Position numbers and translations under genes: made by a program. The notes under the pieces are model-generated. The model was not told where the DNA came from, searched no databases, and saw only the letters and a program-made list of their open reading frames with translations. DNA of 64,000 nucleotides, from assembly GCF_013408145.1 (NCBI RefSeq), contig NZ_JACBZI010000001.1, positions 62,001 to 126,000 on the forward strand. Direction: 5' to 3'. This document shows positions 8,271-16,012 of this stretch, in pieces (the stretch's first letter is position 1; the number at the start of each line of letters is the position of its first letter). Source of the DNA: Nocardioides marinus (lineage in GTDB: Bacteria > Actinomycetota > Actinomycetes > Propionibacteriales > Nocardioidaceae).

Positions 8271-9740
8271 ATGGCGAAGGACACCGACGGCCGCCGGCTG
8301 CGGCTGCTCATCGACACCAACATCGTCATCGCGCACGAGGACGAGGACGAGCCGCACACCAACGCGCGGCGCGCCCAACGGCTGGTCCGCGAGGCGCGCG
8401 ACCTCGGCTTCGAGGTGCTCATCAGCCACGGCACCGTTCAAGACGTGCTCCGAGCCGACGAGCCGCGCCGCAGCCGACGACGCAGCTCCCTGAACAAGCA
8501 CTACACCCAGCTGCGCCCCGTCTCGCCGGACCCGGACCTCCGCGAACGCTTCCCGCCCAACCTCGAGGACAACGACAGCTCAGACCTCCAGATCCTGTCG
8601 GTCTTCGCGACCGGTGCCGCCATCGCGCTCGTCACCGAGGACCGCAAGATGCGCAACCGCGCCGCCCAGGCAGGGCTGAAGCGCGTCCTGAACCTCGACG
8701 ACGCCCTCGACTGGCTGGCGGGCCTGCGCGCCCCCGAGCTGCGCAATGCCGCGGGGGTCGAACGGGTCGAGGCCTACCAGATCCCGCTGCGCGCCCCCAT
8801 CTTCGACAGCCTGCGCAACGACTACCCGGACTTCGAGGGCTGGTGGCGCGACAAGGTCGTGGACCAGCGACGCACCGTGCTGGTGCTCGGCGACCACGAC
8901 GCGCCCGAAGGGGTCGCCGTCCTCAAGGACGAGTCCGACGAGAGCGATCTCGCCGACCGGGTCCTGAAGATCTCGACGTTCAAGGTCGCCGAGGGGCTGG
9001 GCCGGGCCAGGCGCGGTGAGCTGCTGCTCCGTGCGGTCGTGGACCACGCCGTCGGCAGCGGCTTCGACGCGGCCTACCTCACGGTCTGGGAGCACCACGG
9101 GGACCTCATCGGATGGCTGGGCCGCTTCGGCTTCTTCCACCACGGCGCCACGGCCGAGGGCGAGCTGGTCCTTGCGAAGCACTTCGTGCCGCCCCCGGGT
9201 GCGGCTGCGTTGGCCCCGCTGCCGCACCACGTCGCCTACGGGCCCAGGTCGCTCCGCGTGGAGCGCGTGTTCTGGGTGCCCATCCAGGACCGGTTCCACT
9301 CCCGCCTCCTCCCCGACAGCGACGAACAGCGGTCACTGATGGGCAACGAGGCCTGCGGCAACGCCATCCGCAAGGCGTATCTGTGCCGCGCGAACACCCG
9401 GCAGCTCCGCCCCGGGGACACCCTCGGCTTCCTGCGGACCGGGGCTGGCACGTCCCGGGTCACCGCTGTCGGCGTCGTCGAGAACACTCTGGCTTCGCGA
9501 GACCCCGCGGAGGTGGCCGCGTTCGTCACGGGACGCACCGTCTACAGCCTTCGCGAGATCCGCAGGATGTGCGAGGTTGGGGAGGTGCTCGCGGTGCTGT
9601 TCCGGTTCGACCGGCGCCTCGAGCCGCCCTGGCTCCTCGACGACCTGAAGCAACGCGGCGCCCTGAATGGCCCGCCACAGTCCATCACCGCCGCGACCGA
9701 GGAGGGAACCACGTGGGTACGCGAGCAGTTGGGCGGGTAG
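8271..9740 (+). CDS. PIN - GNAT - PUA/EVE-like fusion protein
   Basis: The ATG at 8271 follows GGGGGAGGA and gives 489 residues. Residues 8-150 look like a PIN ribonuclease domain (LLIDTNIVIA, with later acidic clusters DNDSSD and VTEDRKM). Residues 205-320 look like a GNAT acetyltransferase (ISTFKVAEGLGRARRGELLL, YLTVWEHHGDLIGWLGRFGF). Residues 330-480 look like a PUA/EVE-type RNA- or modified-base-binding domain (GDTLGFLRT, VTAVGVVE). The last 28 bases overlap the start of an ASCH-domain gene, so the two are surely co-translated. PIN domains cut RNA, GNAT domains acetylate, and PUA-like domains read modified nucleotides; together they suggest a toxin, or defence acting on RNA or tRNA. I know no named system with exactly this architecture. 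Confidence 0.75.
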   Translation: MAKDTDGRRLRLLIDTNIVIAHEDEDEPHTNARRAQRLVREARDLGFEVLISHGTVQDVLRADEPRRSRRRSSLNKHYTQLRPVSPDPDLRERFPPNLEDNDSSDLQILSVFATGAAIALVTEDRKMRNRAAQAGLKRVLNLDDALDWLAGLRAPELRNAAGVERVEAYQIPLRAPIFDSLRNDYPDFEGWWRDKVVDQRRTVLVLGDHDAPEGVAVLKDESDESDLADRVLKISTFKVAEGLGRARRGELLLRAVVDHAVGSGFDAAYLTVWEHHGDLIGWLGRFGFFHHGATAEGELVLAKHFVPPPGAAALAPLPHHVAYGPRSLRVERVFWVPIQDRFHSRLLPDSDEQRSLMGNEACGNAIRKAYLCRANTRQLRPGDTLGFLRTGAGTSRVTAVGVVENTLASRDPAEVAAFVTGRTVYSLREIRRMCEVGEVLAVLFRFDRRLEPPWLLDDLKQRGALNGPPQSITAATEEGTTWVREQLGG

Positions 9741-10165
9741 CGCTGCTGTCCATCCACCCCCGCTACGCCGACGGCATCCTGGCCGGCGCGAAGCGGGTCG
9801 AGTTCCGCAAGCGCCCCCTTGCGGCCGACGTGACCCACGTCGTGGTCTACGCGACCGCCCCGGTCAGCGCAGTCGTCGGTGCGTTCTCCGTCGAGGGGCA
9901 GCACACGCTCACCCCAGCCGAGTTGTGGCAGCGGTTCGCCGACGTCGGTGGCATCGAGGAGGACGCGTTCGCCGCCTACTACGGCAGCCGCGACCTCGGC
10001 ACCGGCATCGCGGTCGGTGAGGTCCTCCGCAGTGCTGCGCCGATGTGCCTGCGCTCCCATCTTGGCATCTCGCACCCGCCGCAGAGCTTCCGCTACCTCG
10101 CCGCCGAGACCGCCCAGGCGGTGCTCCGCCAGATGCGGCCGGCACCCGCGGCCGTGTCTGCCTGA
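9713..10165 (+). CDS. ASCH-domain protein
   Basis: A 150-residue protein starting at GTG 9713 after AGGAGGGAACCAC. The N-terminus reads LLSIHPRYADGILAGAK, followed by a VEFRKR segment, the hallmark of the ASCH superfamily (PUA-like fold; the GxKxxExR motif lines a ligand cleft). ASCH proteins bind RNA or nucleosides and some hydrolyse modified cytidines. It overlaps the PIN-GNAT-PUA gene by 28 bases, so it is either its antitoxin-like partner or a second reader domain of the same complex. It has no membrane segment. The pairing of two PUA-fold proteins in one operon is unusual. Confidence 0.8.
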   Translation: MGTRAVGRVALLSIHPRYADGILAGAKRVEFRKRPLAADVTHVVVYATAPVSAVVGAFSVEGQHTLTPAELWQRFADVGGIEEDAFAAYYGSRDLGTGIAVGEVLRSAAPMCLRSHLGISHPPQSFRYLAAETAQAVLRQMRPAPAAVSA

Positions 10166-10472
10166 CCTCCCGCGGGACGCATTCAGCGCCTCAAGGACGT
10201 AGCAGGGTGGGTCCGGGACACACGTGGGCACGCGGCCGCTGCGCGACGGTGCCATACCCGCTAGACGTTGCTATACCTGCTTGAAGGTGCTGTACCGGGG
10301 CGATGTCAGCTAGGCGGCGCCGAGCGTCGGCTCCTCAACGTTGGCTGGTGTCCACGCCAGCGGTGGCAGCCCGGACCGGGCAGCTCTTCCCTCCCCAGGC
10401 GCCCATCCAGACAACGACGTCGAGGACCCGCAACGCGGAGACCGCGTCGGGGAGCCCTACCTGTTCGCGAAG
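10166..10472. other. No intact gene; holds one copy of the 53-bp repeat and possible gene remnant
   Basis: Between the ASCH gene and the IS3 element. A 53-bp repeat lies at 10244-10296. After it, one frame reads without stops up to the IS end (DNDVEDPQRGDRVGEPYLFAKG), which might be the remnant of a gene cut by the insertion sequence; no family is recognisable. Confidence 0.35.
10244..10296 (+). repeat. 53-bp repeat, copy A (built from 19-bp units)
   Basis: This copy matches copy B at 13276-13328 in 45 of 53 positions, same orientation, 3032 bases apart. Inside, a 19-bp unit of the type GGTGCTATACCTGCT plus four bases recurs two and a half times; the unit contains GGT-N5-ACC, a weak dyad. 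It could be a recombinase or transposase site bounding the segment between the two copies, or an iterated operator. Confidence 0.7.
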
Positions 10473-10497
10473 GGGACTGCTGCACGATCAGGTGACA
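10473..10497 (+). repeat. IS3 terminal inverted repeat, orfB side
   Basis: Begins GGGACTGCTGCACG and ends AGGTGACA; matches the opposite end at 11743-11767 in 22 of 25 bases, differing only in a three-base core. Confidence 0.8.
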
Positions 10498-10504
10498 GGT
10501 CGGG

Positions 10505-11408
10505 TTAGGCAGCCTGGACGGCTTTGGTGGTCATGATGGTTTCGTACTCGACGGGGGTCAATCGTCCGAGACCGGGCTGTCGACGGCGTCGGTGGTAGGT
10601 GCGCTCGATCCAGGTCACGATGGCGATCCTCAGGTCCTCGCGTGTGGCCCAGGTCTGACGGTCCAGAACGTTCTTCTGCAGCAGCGCAGAGAAGCTCTCC
10701 ATGGCGGCGTTGTCGCCCGCGGCACCTACTCGGCCCATCGATCCGACCATGGCGTGATGGTTGAGGGCGTGGACGAATTTCCGGCTTCGAAATTGCGATC
10801 CTCTGTCGGTGTGGACGATGCAGCCGGCGACCTCACCGCGCCTGGCGACGGCGTTGTTGAGTGCTGCGACCGCTAGGCGCGACTTCATTCTGGAGTCGAT
10901 GGAGTAGCCCACGATCTTGTTGGAGTAGACGTCCTTGAACGCGCACAGGTAGAGCTTGCCTTCGCGGGTCCAGTGCTCGGTGATGTCGCCGACCCACAGC
11001 TGGTTGGGCTCCTCGGCTGTGAAGGCGTGGCGGGTCACACCGTGCTTGTCGACGACCGCGCACAGGTCGTCGTGGACCGGCGGGCCGGGCCGCCCGGCCT
11101 TGCCCTTCTTGGGTTTGCCGAAGGCGCTCCACCAGCCGTTGGTCGAGCAGATGCGCCAGGCTGTCCGCTCGCACATGGCCTCACCGGCCTCAGCGGCCTC
11201 GTCGATGAGGAACCGGTAGCCGAACTCGGGGTCCTCGCCGTGGGCGTCGAACAGCGCGTTGGCGCGGTAGGCCTCGACCAGCTCGGCGTCGGTGACCGGA
11301 CACGCGAGCCAGCGGTAAATAGGGCTGGCGGGCGATCTTGAGTACCCGGCACGTCACCGTGACGGGGACACCGTCAGCGGCCAGCTCGCGGACGAGCGGG
11401 TACATCAT
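10505..11408 (-). pseudogene. IS3-family transposase orfB, frameshifted
   Basis: The integrase domain is intact in the downstream frame (10505-11176 and beyond): WVGDITEHW with the first Asp, HTDRGSQF with the second, and DNAAMESF with the catalytic Glu. The start of the gene lies in another frame (ATG at 11408, MMYPLVRELAADGVPV). Restoring the reading frame needs removal of one A from the AAA at 11317-11319, so that the sequence reads RQPYYRWLA rather than RQPYLPLA. This single-base insertion destroys the product. The start overlaps the orfA stop by 4 bases (ATGA). A sequencing error in the short homopolymer is the alternative explanation. Confidence 0.8.
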
Positions 11409-11698
11409 TTTCCCGGCAGGTTCGCCTGGGAGAGGTAGGCAGCAGCACGGCGCAGGACCTCGTTCTCCTGCTCCAGCAACCGGATCCGCTTCTTCGCTTC
11501 ACGCAGCTCGGTGTTCTCAGCCGCGGTGGTCCCGGGCTTGATGCCGTCCTCGACGTCGGCGGTCTTGAGCCAGTTGGTCAGGCAGGACTCGCTGATGCCG
11601 AAGTCGGCAGCGATCTGCTTGAGGTAGACACCCGGCTCGCGGTTCCTCGCCACGCGCACGACGTCGTCGCGGAACTCCTTGGGGTAGGGCTTGGGCAC
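11405..11698 (-). CDS. IS3-family transposase orfA
   Basis: A 97-residue DNA-binding protein: PKPYPKEFRDDVVRVAR, then an ISESCLTNWL helix-turn-helix (about residues 30-45) and a C-terminal leucine-zipper helix (NTELREAKKRIRLLEQ) that mediates multimerisation with OrfB. It binds the terminal repeats of the element. I start it at GTG 11698 because GGAAGG is spaced nine bases upstream; an ATG at 11707 is possible. It is intact, whereas orfB is broken, so alone it would only act as a binding protein or repressor. Confidence 0.85.
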   Translation of the reverse strand: MPKPYPKEFRDDVVRVARNREPGVYLKQIAADFGISESCLTNWLKTADVEDGIKPGTTAAENTELREAKKRIRLLEQENEVLRRAAAYLSQANLPGK

Positions 11699-11742
11699 AG
11701 CGCACATCCTTCCAGCGGCACCTCTCGGCACCACAGATCAGA

Positions 11743-11767
11743 TGTCACCTATCCGTGCAGCAGTCCC
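11743..11767 (-). repeat. IS3 terminal inverted repeat, orfA side
   Basis: Reverse complement begins GGGACTGCTGCACG and ends AGGTGACA, pairing with 10473-10497. Confidence 0.8.
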
Positions 11768-11895
11768 GTGCGTGGGGGCCGCCGCAGTTGGTTGCGCTCG
11801 CACGGCGGGTGGTGAACGACGTGACGATCACCGCGGCGCACGAGGCCGACTTGCACCGCTACATCGATGCCTACGACCGGGGCGGTGGGCGGTGA
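11768..11895 (+). pseudogene. C-terminal gene fragment cut by the IS3 element
   Basis: Directly after the IS end an open frame reads PPQLVALARRVVND, then HEADLHRYIDAYDRGGGR and stops at 11893-11895. It looks like the genuine tail of a helical protein, but has no start. It may be the 3' part of a gene whose 5' part lies left of 10473. The family is not recognised. Confidence 0.4.
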
Positions 11896-12320
11896 GCCAG
11901 TACGCGTCCCACGTGGATGGGGCCGCGGTGGCGGGTGGCTCGGTCTGCACGGTGGGGCACCGCCCTCGGGTCAGGAAGGAAAGGGGGTCTCGGGTCGCCC
12001 CGGGGATGCTCCACCCTAGAACGGCCAGACCGTCCGGAACCAGGCTTCTCCCCCAGACCCGTTGCGTCTCCCGGCGTCTCGGTGCCGTGCCTGCGGCACT
12101 CCGCATGCGCGGCATCTCGCGTCGCCCCCCGACGGGCTGTGGCGCCACCCCCTCGGGCGACGTCAGATGCGCGGCCACGGCTGGGGGCCCGCAGGTGTCG
12201 GGTCTGACACCGGGGCAGGCTGCGGGCGCGGCATGTCTACAGATGTGGACAACGCCTCTGGGCCGTCCGGCTTGCCGGGGGGCTGGGGCTCTGCGGGCGG
12301 CCCGCGCGCAGGTGCGCCGT
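11896..12320. other. No convincing gene
   Basis: Some 425 bases without a supported gene. Frames are GC-rich and lack start signals. One TTGTCCACA (reverse strand, about 12243-12251) matches the DnaA-box consensus but is alone, so I do not call an origin. Confidence 0.4.
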
Positions 12321-12830
12321 CTAGCCCTGGGGCACGATCGCGGAGTCCGCCTGGTCCAGGGTGGAGCCTTCGCTTCCAACCTGCGTCACCATGTACACGG
12401 TCTTGCTGAGATCAAAGCATGACCGCGGAGCGTAGAATCTGATGCTCCCACGCTTGCCTGGCCTGTAGTCGACTGCCGCCTTCTTGCATTTGACCTCGCC
12501 GCCCCCGGCTTCGTCGGTGAAGGCGATGCCGACTTGCAGTTTGCCGTCCTCGTCGCGATAGATGCCGACGTAGTAAGTGCGGTACTCGGCCACGTCGTAG
12601 GTTTCGATCCTGAGGGACTGGTGCACACCCGTCTTCGCGAGGTGACGCATGGTCACCACAGTCCGGAACGCCTTTTCGCCGTTGCTGTACTTCACCCGAA
12701 CGATGTCGACGATCTTGGCGGCGTCTTTGGCTGGGTCCTTCACCACCTCCGATTCGGCGTGGGCTGCCGGGTCTCCAGCCACAGAAAGCATCAGGAACAG
12801 ACCAGCGGCCAGGGCACGTCGGATCAGCAT
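12321..12830 (-). CDS. Secreted hypothetical protein
   Basis: 169 residues with a clear Sec signal peptide (MLIRRALAAGLFLMLSVAG, cleavage near AHA, residue 25). The mature part has a beta-rich pattern (RVKYSNGEKAFRTVVTMRHL) and two Cys residues that could form a disulfide, and resembles short exported proteins common in Nocardioides and Streptomyces. Function is unknown. It is divergent from the SH3-like fragment that starts at 12896. Not obviously mobile-element related; it may be a hitch-hiking chromosomal gene. Confidence 0.7.
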   Translation of the reverse strand: MLIRRALAAGLFLMLSVAGDPAAHAESEVVKDPAKDAAKIVDIVRVKYSNGEKAFRTVVTMRHLAKTGVHQSLRIETYDVAEYRTYYVGIYRDEDGKLQVGIAFTDEAGGGEVKCKKAAVDYRPGKRGSIRFYAPRSCFDLSKTVYMVTQVGSEGSTLDQADSAIVPQG

Positions 12831-12895
12831 GGCAGCACACTAGCGCCGTCTTTACGCGTGCACCGCCGGTTCTCGTTGCGGGTGCGAGGGTCCGC

Positions 12896-13183
12896 GTGTG
12901 TCGCGTTAGAGCAGCGGCCGCGGGTGTTCCGGCCGCGGTGGCGTTTACCGGCGGGGACGGTCTGTGGACCCACGCCGGCCCCGGCTTCGACGGGGAGCTC
13001 ATCGAGGTTCTGCCCGAGGGGTCCCCCTTGACGTTGCTCTGCCAGGTCCGCAGCGACATGGTCACGGGATGGGCCTCGACCGACCTGTGGGACTACGTTG
13101 TCGTGCCCGACGGCACCACGGCGTGGGTCAGCGACCTGTACGTCGAGACCGGGTCGAACGACGCCGTCGCCGGCACCTGCTGA
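12896..13183 (+). pseudogene. SH3-like domain protein, probably 5'-truncated
   Basis: The 95-residue frame carries one bacterial SH3-like domain: DGLWTHAGPGFDGELIEVLP, followed by GSPLTLLCQV and a TTAWVSDLYV strand, with Cys near both ends. Such domains in actinobacteria bind the cell wall and sit behind a signal peptide in secreted hydrolases or short exported proteins. Here no signal peptide precedes it (the GTG start gives MCRVRAAAAG), so it is probably the remaining C-terminal part of a longer secreted protein. A strong terminator follows at 13214-13254. Confidence 0.55.
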
Positions 13184-13213
13184 CCTCAACACCGGCCCGC
13201 ACCCCTGCATGAA

Positions 13214-13254
13214 CCCAACGCCCTCGGCATCTTCTTGATGCCGAGGGCGTTGGG
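13214..13254 (+). terminator. Strong hairpin terminator
   Basis: Perfect 17-bp stem (13214-13230 with 13238-13254) around a 7-base loop, 30 bases after the SH3-like frame. No T-run follows, as is common in actinobacteria. Confidence 0.8.
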
Positions 13255-13275
13255 GTGTCAGCAAGCCCGGCTGCT

Positions 13276-13328
13276 CGACGGCGCCACACCTGCTAGACGG
13301 TGCTATACCTGCTCGAAAGTGCTCGACC
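13276..13328 (+). repeat. 53-bp repeat, copy B
   Basis: Second copy of the repeat at 10244-10296, same orientation, 45 of 53 identical. It contains the best unit, GGTGCTATACCTGCT. With copy A it brackets a 3-kb segment holding the IS3 element, a gene fragment, the secreted protein and the SH3-like fragment. Confidence 0.7.
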
Positions 13329-13462
13329 AAGAGGCGTCCAGTGGGCACGACTCTCCGAACTGCTTCCCACCCGCGAAGTCAGGGGTGAACTCGCGAGGCG
13401 GTCTCTGCGCCGGGGCCACTCCTTCGCGCACAGCAGCCTCGTGTCCGTCGTAGGACTGCCAG

Positions 13463-13966
13463 TTAGAGCACCTGGCCCTCGACCGCGGCCGCTATCTCCT
13501 CCACGTCCACAGCGCCGGTACCGAATGCGGCAGGGCTCGCGGTCAGGACCAAAAAGAAGCCATCGCCGGCGATGACCTTGTGAGAGTCGTCGGGGGTGAT
13601 GAGGTCGTCGTACCCGAGCTCCCGCGCCGCCTCGGGAGGCACCGCACGAGCGGTCACGCCTACGTCCGTGGTGTACCGGTCGTCTCCGTCGGTGAACTCG
13701 ACATCCTCGATTTCACAGGAGGCGTACAGGTTTCCGTTCACGTCGGGCTCGCCGCTCTCGACACCGGCGCCGATGGTGCAGTCCGGAACCATGCGCAGCA
13801 CATCGACCGGGTTCACCTCCGACTCGGCCACCACGTCACTTCCGAAGGCATCCGGCGCGGCCGCCGTGGAGCCGTCCGGCTGCTCCTCGCCGTCCGTCCC
13901 ACCTCCACAACCAGTGACGAGCAGGGCGGCCAGGACAGCCGAGGTCGCGAGAAGTTTTGACTGCAT
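13463..13966 (-). CDS. Lipoprotein of unknown function
   Basis: 167 residues with a lipoprotein signal: hydrophobic MQSKLLATSAVLAALL followed by the lipobox VTGC, so the mature protein is anchored at Cys 20 or close to it. A short Gly/Ser/Pro linker leads to a folded domain of about 120 residues with two Cys residues (PDCTIGAG, YASCEIED). No known family is recognised. It is leftward and faces the 53-bp repeat. Small lipoproteins of this kind are frequent in Nocardioides and may sense or protect the envelope. Confidence 0.7.
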   Translation of the reverse strand: MQSKLLATSAVLAALLVTGCGGGTDGEEQPDGSTAAAPDAFGSDVVAESEVNPVDVLRMVPDCTIGAGVESGEPDVNGNLYASCEIEDVEFTDGDDRYTTDVGVTARAVPPEAARELGYDDLITPDDSHKVIAGDGFFLVLTASPAAFGTGAVDVEEIAAAVEGQVL

Positions 13967-14145
13967 CCCAGGACGCTAACCAACAGCACATCGCGTGCGG
14001 CAACCGACTAGCCAGGACGCGATGCAGCGCCGTACGCCCGCCGCTGCGGCAGGTGGGCGTCCAGCGACACCAACCCCGGGGCCGGCTGCGGCAGCCACCC
14101 ACCGCTCCAAAGCGACGGCGGCGCGCGATCCACGGGACACCCGCC

Positions 14146-14414
14146 TCAGCGACCCTCCTCGTCCAGCGGAGCGGTGAGCCACCCTGGTGGGTCGCTCGTG
14201 TCGAACGGGAACAGCCGATGCTCGTAGGCGCGCGCCACGCCCGCGCCTCCGCGACCTGCCGCTGAAGCTCTCGTAGCGCCTGCTCCCCGTGCTCGAACGT
14301 CTCGCGCCGATGCTCCGTGGTCAGGTTCGCCTCGAACGCGAGCTCGTGCAGCACCGCGTCCAGGCAGTCGGACGGGTGGTCGTGCGGCTCGTGGGTGAAC
14401 AGCCGTTGGGTCAT
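14146..14414 (-). pseudogene. Small hypothetical gene broken by a frameshift
   Basis: The start MTQRLFTHEPHDHPSDCLDA is in one frame, and a matching tail AYEHRLFPFDTSDPPGWLTA, which stops at 14146, is in the next frame. The shift must lie around 14240-14250, where RQVAEARAW in the first frame would continue as RAYEHRLF in the second. Joined, they would make a protein of about 88 residues with a His-rich N-terminus. The reading could be a true pseudogene or a sequencing error. Function is unknown. Confidence 0.4.
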
Positions 14415-14574
14415 AGCCACCATCGTGCCGCCACGGCCAGACACCTGGTGCTCCTTCGGCACCACAGGGTTTCCCGTTCGGAGCCGAGTGTCTGAACCGC
14501 GACGCCAACACACGCCAAGCAGGCTCCTCAAGCAGCGGCTGGCTCACAGCAGAACCATCCGGACGGTAGGGCAC

Positions 14575-14865
14575 ATGTCGCGCCTTGCCCCGGAACTCGC
14601 AGAACGTCTCCCCGCCACCATCGAGGCGTCCATCGACACCGCGCACGCCCTCATCCGCAGCGAGTACCGAAGAGCCGGGGACGACCTCGAGCAGCGCCTA
14701 GACGTCGGGGACTGGGCGGGGTTCCTCATGCAGGTCGACTACTGGTGCGCAGCCCTGCGTGTGACCCTCGGTGCCGACACACAGCGCGACCTGAGAGCGC
14801 TCGCGCAGACCCAGCCCATCTTCTGCGTCGCGGTTGTCACCGTGGACCAAACTCCACGCCTCTGA
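14575..14865 (+). CDS. Hypothetical protein, 96 aa
   Basis: ATG at 14575 gives MSRLAPELAERLPATIEASI, an all-helical small protein with a conserved-looking DVGDWAGFLMQVDYWCAAL stretch. It has no signal peptide. It converges with the leftward 14837-15217 gene and overlaps its end by 29 bases. I do not recognise the family; coding is supported by codon usage and by the clean protein-like composition only. Confidence 0.5.
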   Translation: MSRLAPELAERLPATIEASIDTAHALIRSEYRRAGDDLEQRLDVGDWAGFLMQVDYWCAALRVTLGADTQRDLRALAQTQPIFCVAVVTVDQTPRL

Positions 14866-15217
14866 ACTTCAGTACGCGCACGTCGAACACCGCGAGCCAG
14901 TACCCGCCAGCGCCGCCGAGATGCGGGTCATCTGTTGAGAACATCGCCCCTGCGAGCTCCGCTGGCCTGAGGCCAGCCTCCAAGGGCACTGAACGGTCCT
15001 CGACCTGTCGCACCACGGCAGTCTCATCCAACGCGAAGAACGCCCTCGAGCAGCCTGGGTCAAACTGGCACCCGCTGCTCAGCCACACGCACGGGCCCCA
15101 TCCATGGGTTCCCGGGCCGGAGGAAAGCCTCAGCGCGCGGTCCGCACCGATGTCGCGCAATGGGCCAGCCGTCGTGCAGTGCTCCCACACCACTTCCGCG
15201 ACGCTCGTACTCGACAC
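14837..15217 (-). CDS. Hypothetical protein downstream of MucR-like gene
   Basis: The start is GTG at 15217 with AGGG some ten bases upstream; 126 residues. The sequence (VSSTSVAEVVWEHC, SSGCQFDPGCSRAFFALDET, VFDVRVLKFRGVEFGPR) is protein-like with five Cys residues, and could be a small globular or zinc-binding protein. It begins 11 bases after the stop of the MucR-like gene, so the two probably form an operon. The family is not recognised. Convergent overlap with the 14575-14865 gene is slightly unusual. Confidence 0.45.
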   Translation of the reverse strand: MSSTSVAEVVWEHCTTAGPLRDIGADRALRLSSGPGTHGWGPCVWLSSGCQFDPGCSRAFFALDETAVVRQVEDRSVPLEAGLRPAELAGAMFSTDDPHLGGAGGYWLAVFDVRVLKFRGVEFGPR

Positions 15218-15227
15218 AAGGCGAACC

Positions 15228-15875
15228 CTATGGCGCCCGCAGGAGTCGCTCAGCGGACGACCCGCCACATCCCAGCTCTCCGCGCAGCCGATGCGCCGAA
15301 GCGCCCTCAGCTCTCCGCTGCGCCAAGTAGGCCTCCAACGACGCGAAACCCAAGCCGGTCGCCGCAGATGTCCACCGTTCCCGAGCCGCCGACGACCGCC
15401 GCTCGCGATCAGCGCGCAACGCCGGCGACGCACCTTCCCGGGACGCGGCCAACCGCCCCTGCTCTCGCCGGGTCCCCGCCGGCTGTGCCTTGGCACCGAG
15501 CTCGTACAACGCACCCGATCGCGCCAACGCCTGCCCGACGGCCAACCCCTCGCGAACCGCCGCGTTCTCCACCCACCGACGCTGACCCTCCACACGCCGC
15601 ATCTCCGCCAACGCCGGCGCGATCAGCGACGTCTTCCGGTTCAACCCGAACCGCTCCCGGTAGGCGACCAACGACAGGCCATGACGCCTCGCGTGCGCCG
15701 CAGACACCCCCGCCAGGGGCTCCCCGCACGCGTGGCACACCACCGCACGCCCCTCGTCCGTCACCGTCATCTGCCCCACCGGCGCGTACACCCAGGCGCC
15801 GTCCGCGAGCCGGTCCACGGGCACGTGCGGCTCGAATGCCCGACCCACCCCCGAACTCTCTGACACCGCGAACAC
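15228..15875 (-). CDS. MucR-like zinc-finger protein
   Basis: A 215-residue protein with the MucR/Ros signature CHACGEPLAGVSAAHARRHG followed by LSLVAYRERFGL (about residues 47-80), a Cys2-His2 zinc-binding fold with the typical YRERFGL tail. The rest is helical and Arg/Ala-rich, and repeats several QRRW- and AAREHW-like segments. MucR/Ros proteins are DNA-binding regulators or nucleoid proteins; in actinobacterial mobile DNA such proteins also occur next to homing or integration genes. The start is GTG 15875. An inverted repeat lies just upstream and a third half-site overlaps the start codon, consistent with autoregulation. Confidence 0.65.
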   Translation of the reverse strand: MFAVSESSGVGRAFEPHVPVDRLADGAWVYAPVGQMTVTDEGRAVVCHACGEPLAGVSAAHARRHGLSLVAYRERFGLNRKTSLIAPALAEMRRVEGQRRWVENAAVREGLAVGQALARSGALYELGAKAQPAGTRREQGRLAASREGASPALRADRERRSSAARERWTSAATGLGFASLEAYLAQRRAEGASAHRLRGELGCGGSSAERLLRAP

Positions 15876-15883
15876 CTCTTGAC

Positions 15884-15899
15884 TCGAACAGGTGTTCGA
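15884..15899. promoter_or_regulatory. Palindromic operator upstream of MucR-like gene
   Basis: TCGAACA-GG-TGTTCGA is a perfect inverted repeat 9 bases before the GTG start. A further half-site, CGAACACCT at 15869-15877, overlaps the start codon and pairs with AGGTGTTCG at 15890-15898. A regulator bound here would block both transcription and translation. Confidence 0.55.
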
Positions 15900-16012
15900 A
15901 CATACCTTCGACTTCCGCCACCTGTCGAGACCATCAGAGATGCGCCGTGCAGACCTCTACACCCGCCATTCCCGCCGACGCGGTTGACGCTGCGGCAAAG
16001 CGCACGAGGAGC

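Larger units (their letters stand above)
10473..11767 (-). mobile_element. IS3-family insertion sequence, inactive
   Basis: A 1295-bp element bounded by 25-bp terminal inverted repeats matching in 22 positions. It carries orfA (helix-turn-helix) and orfB (DDE integrase) in the usual overlapping order, leftward. orfB is broken by a one-base insertion. No short direct repeat of the target is visible at the two borders, so either the target duplication has decayed or one border has been rearranged. Reading frames on both sides stop or start abruptly, suggesting that it interrupts a gene. Confidence 0.85.

Noticed and set aside
12243-12251. Possible replication origin from a perfect DnaA box
   Set aside because: Only one box, no cluster, no AT-rich region and no rep or dnaA gene near it.
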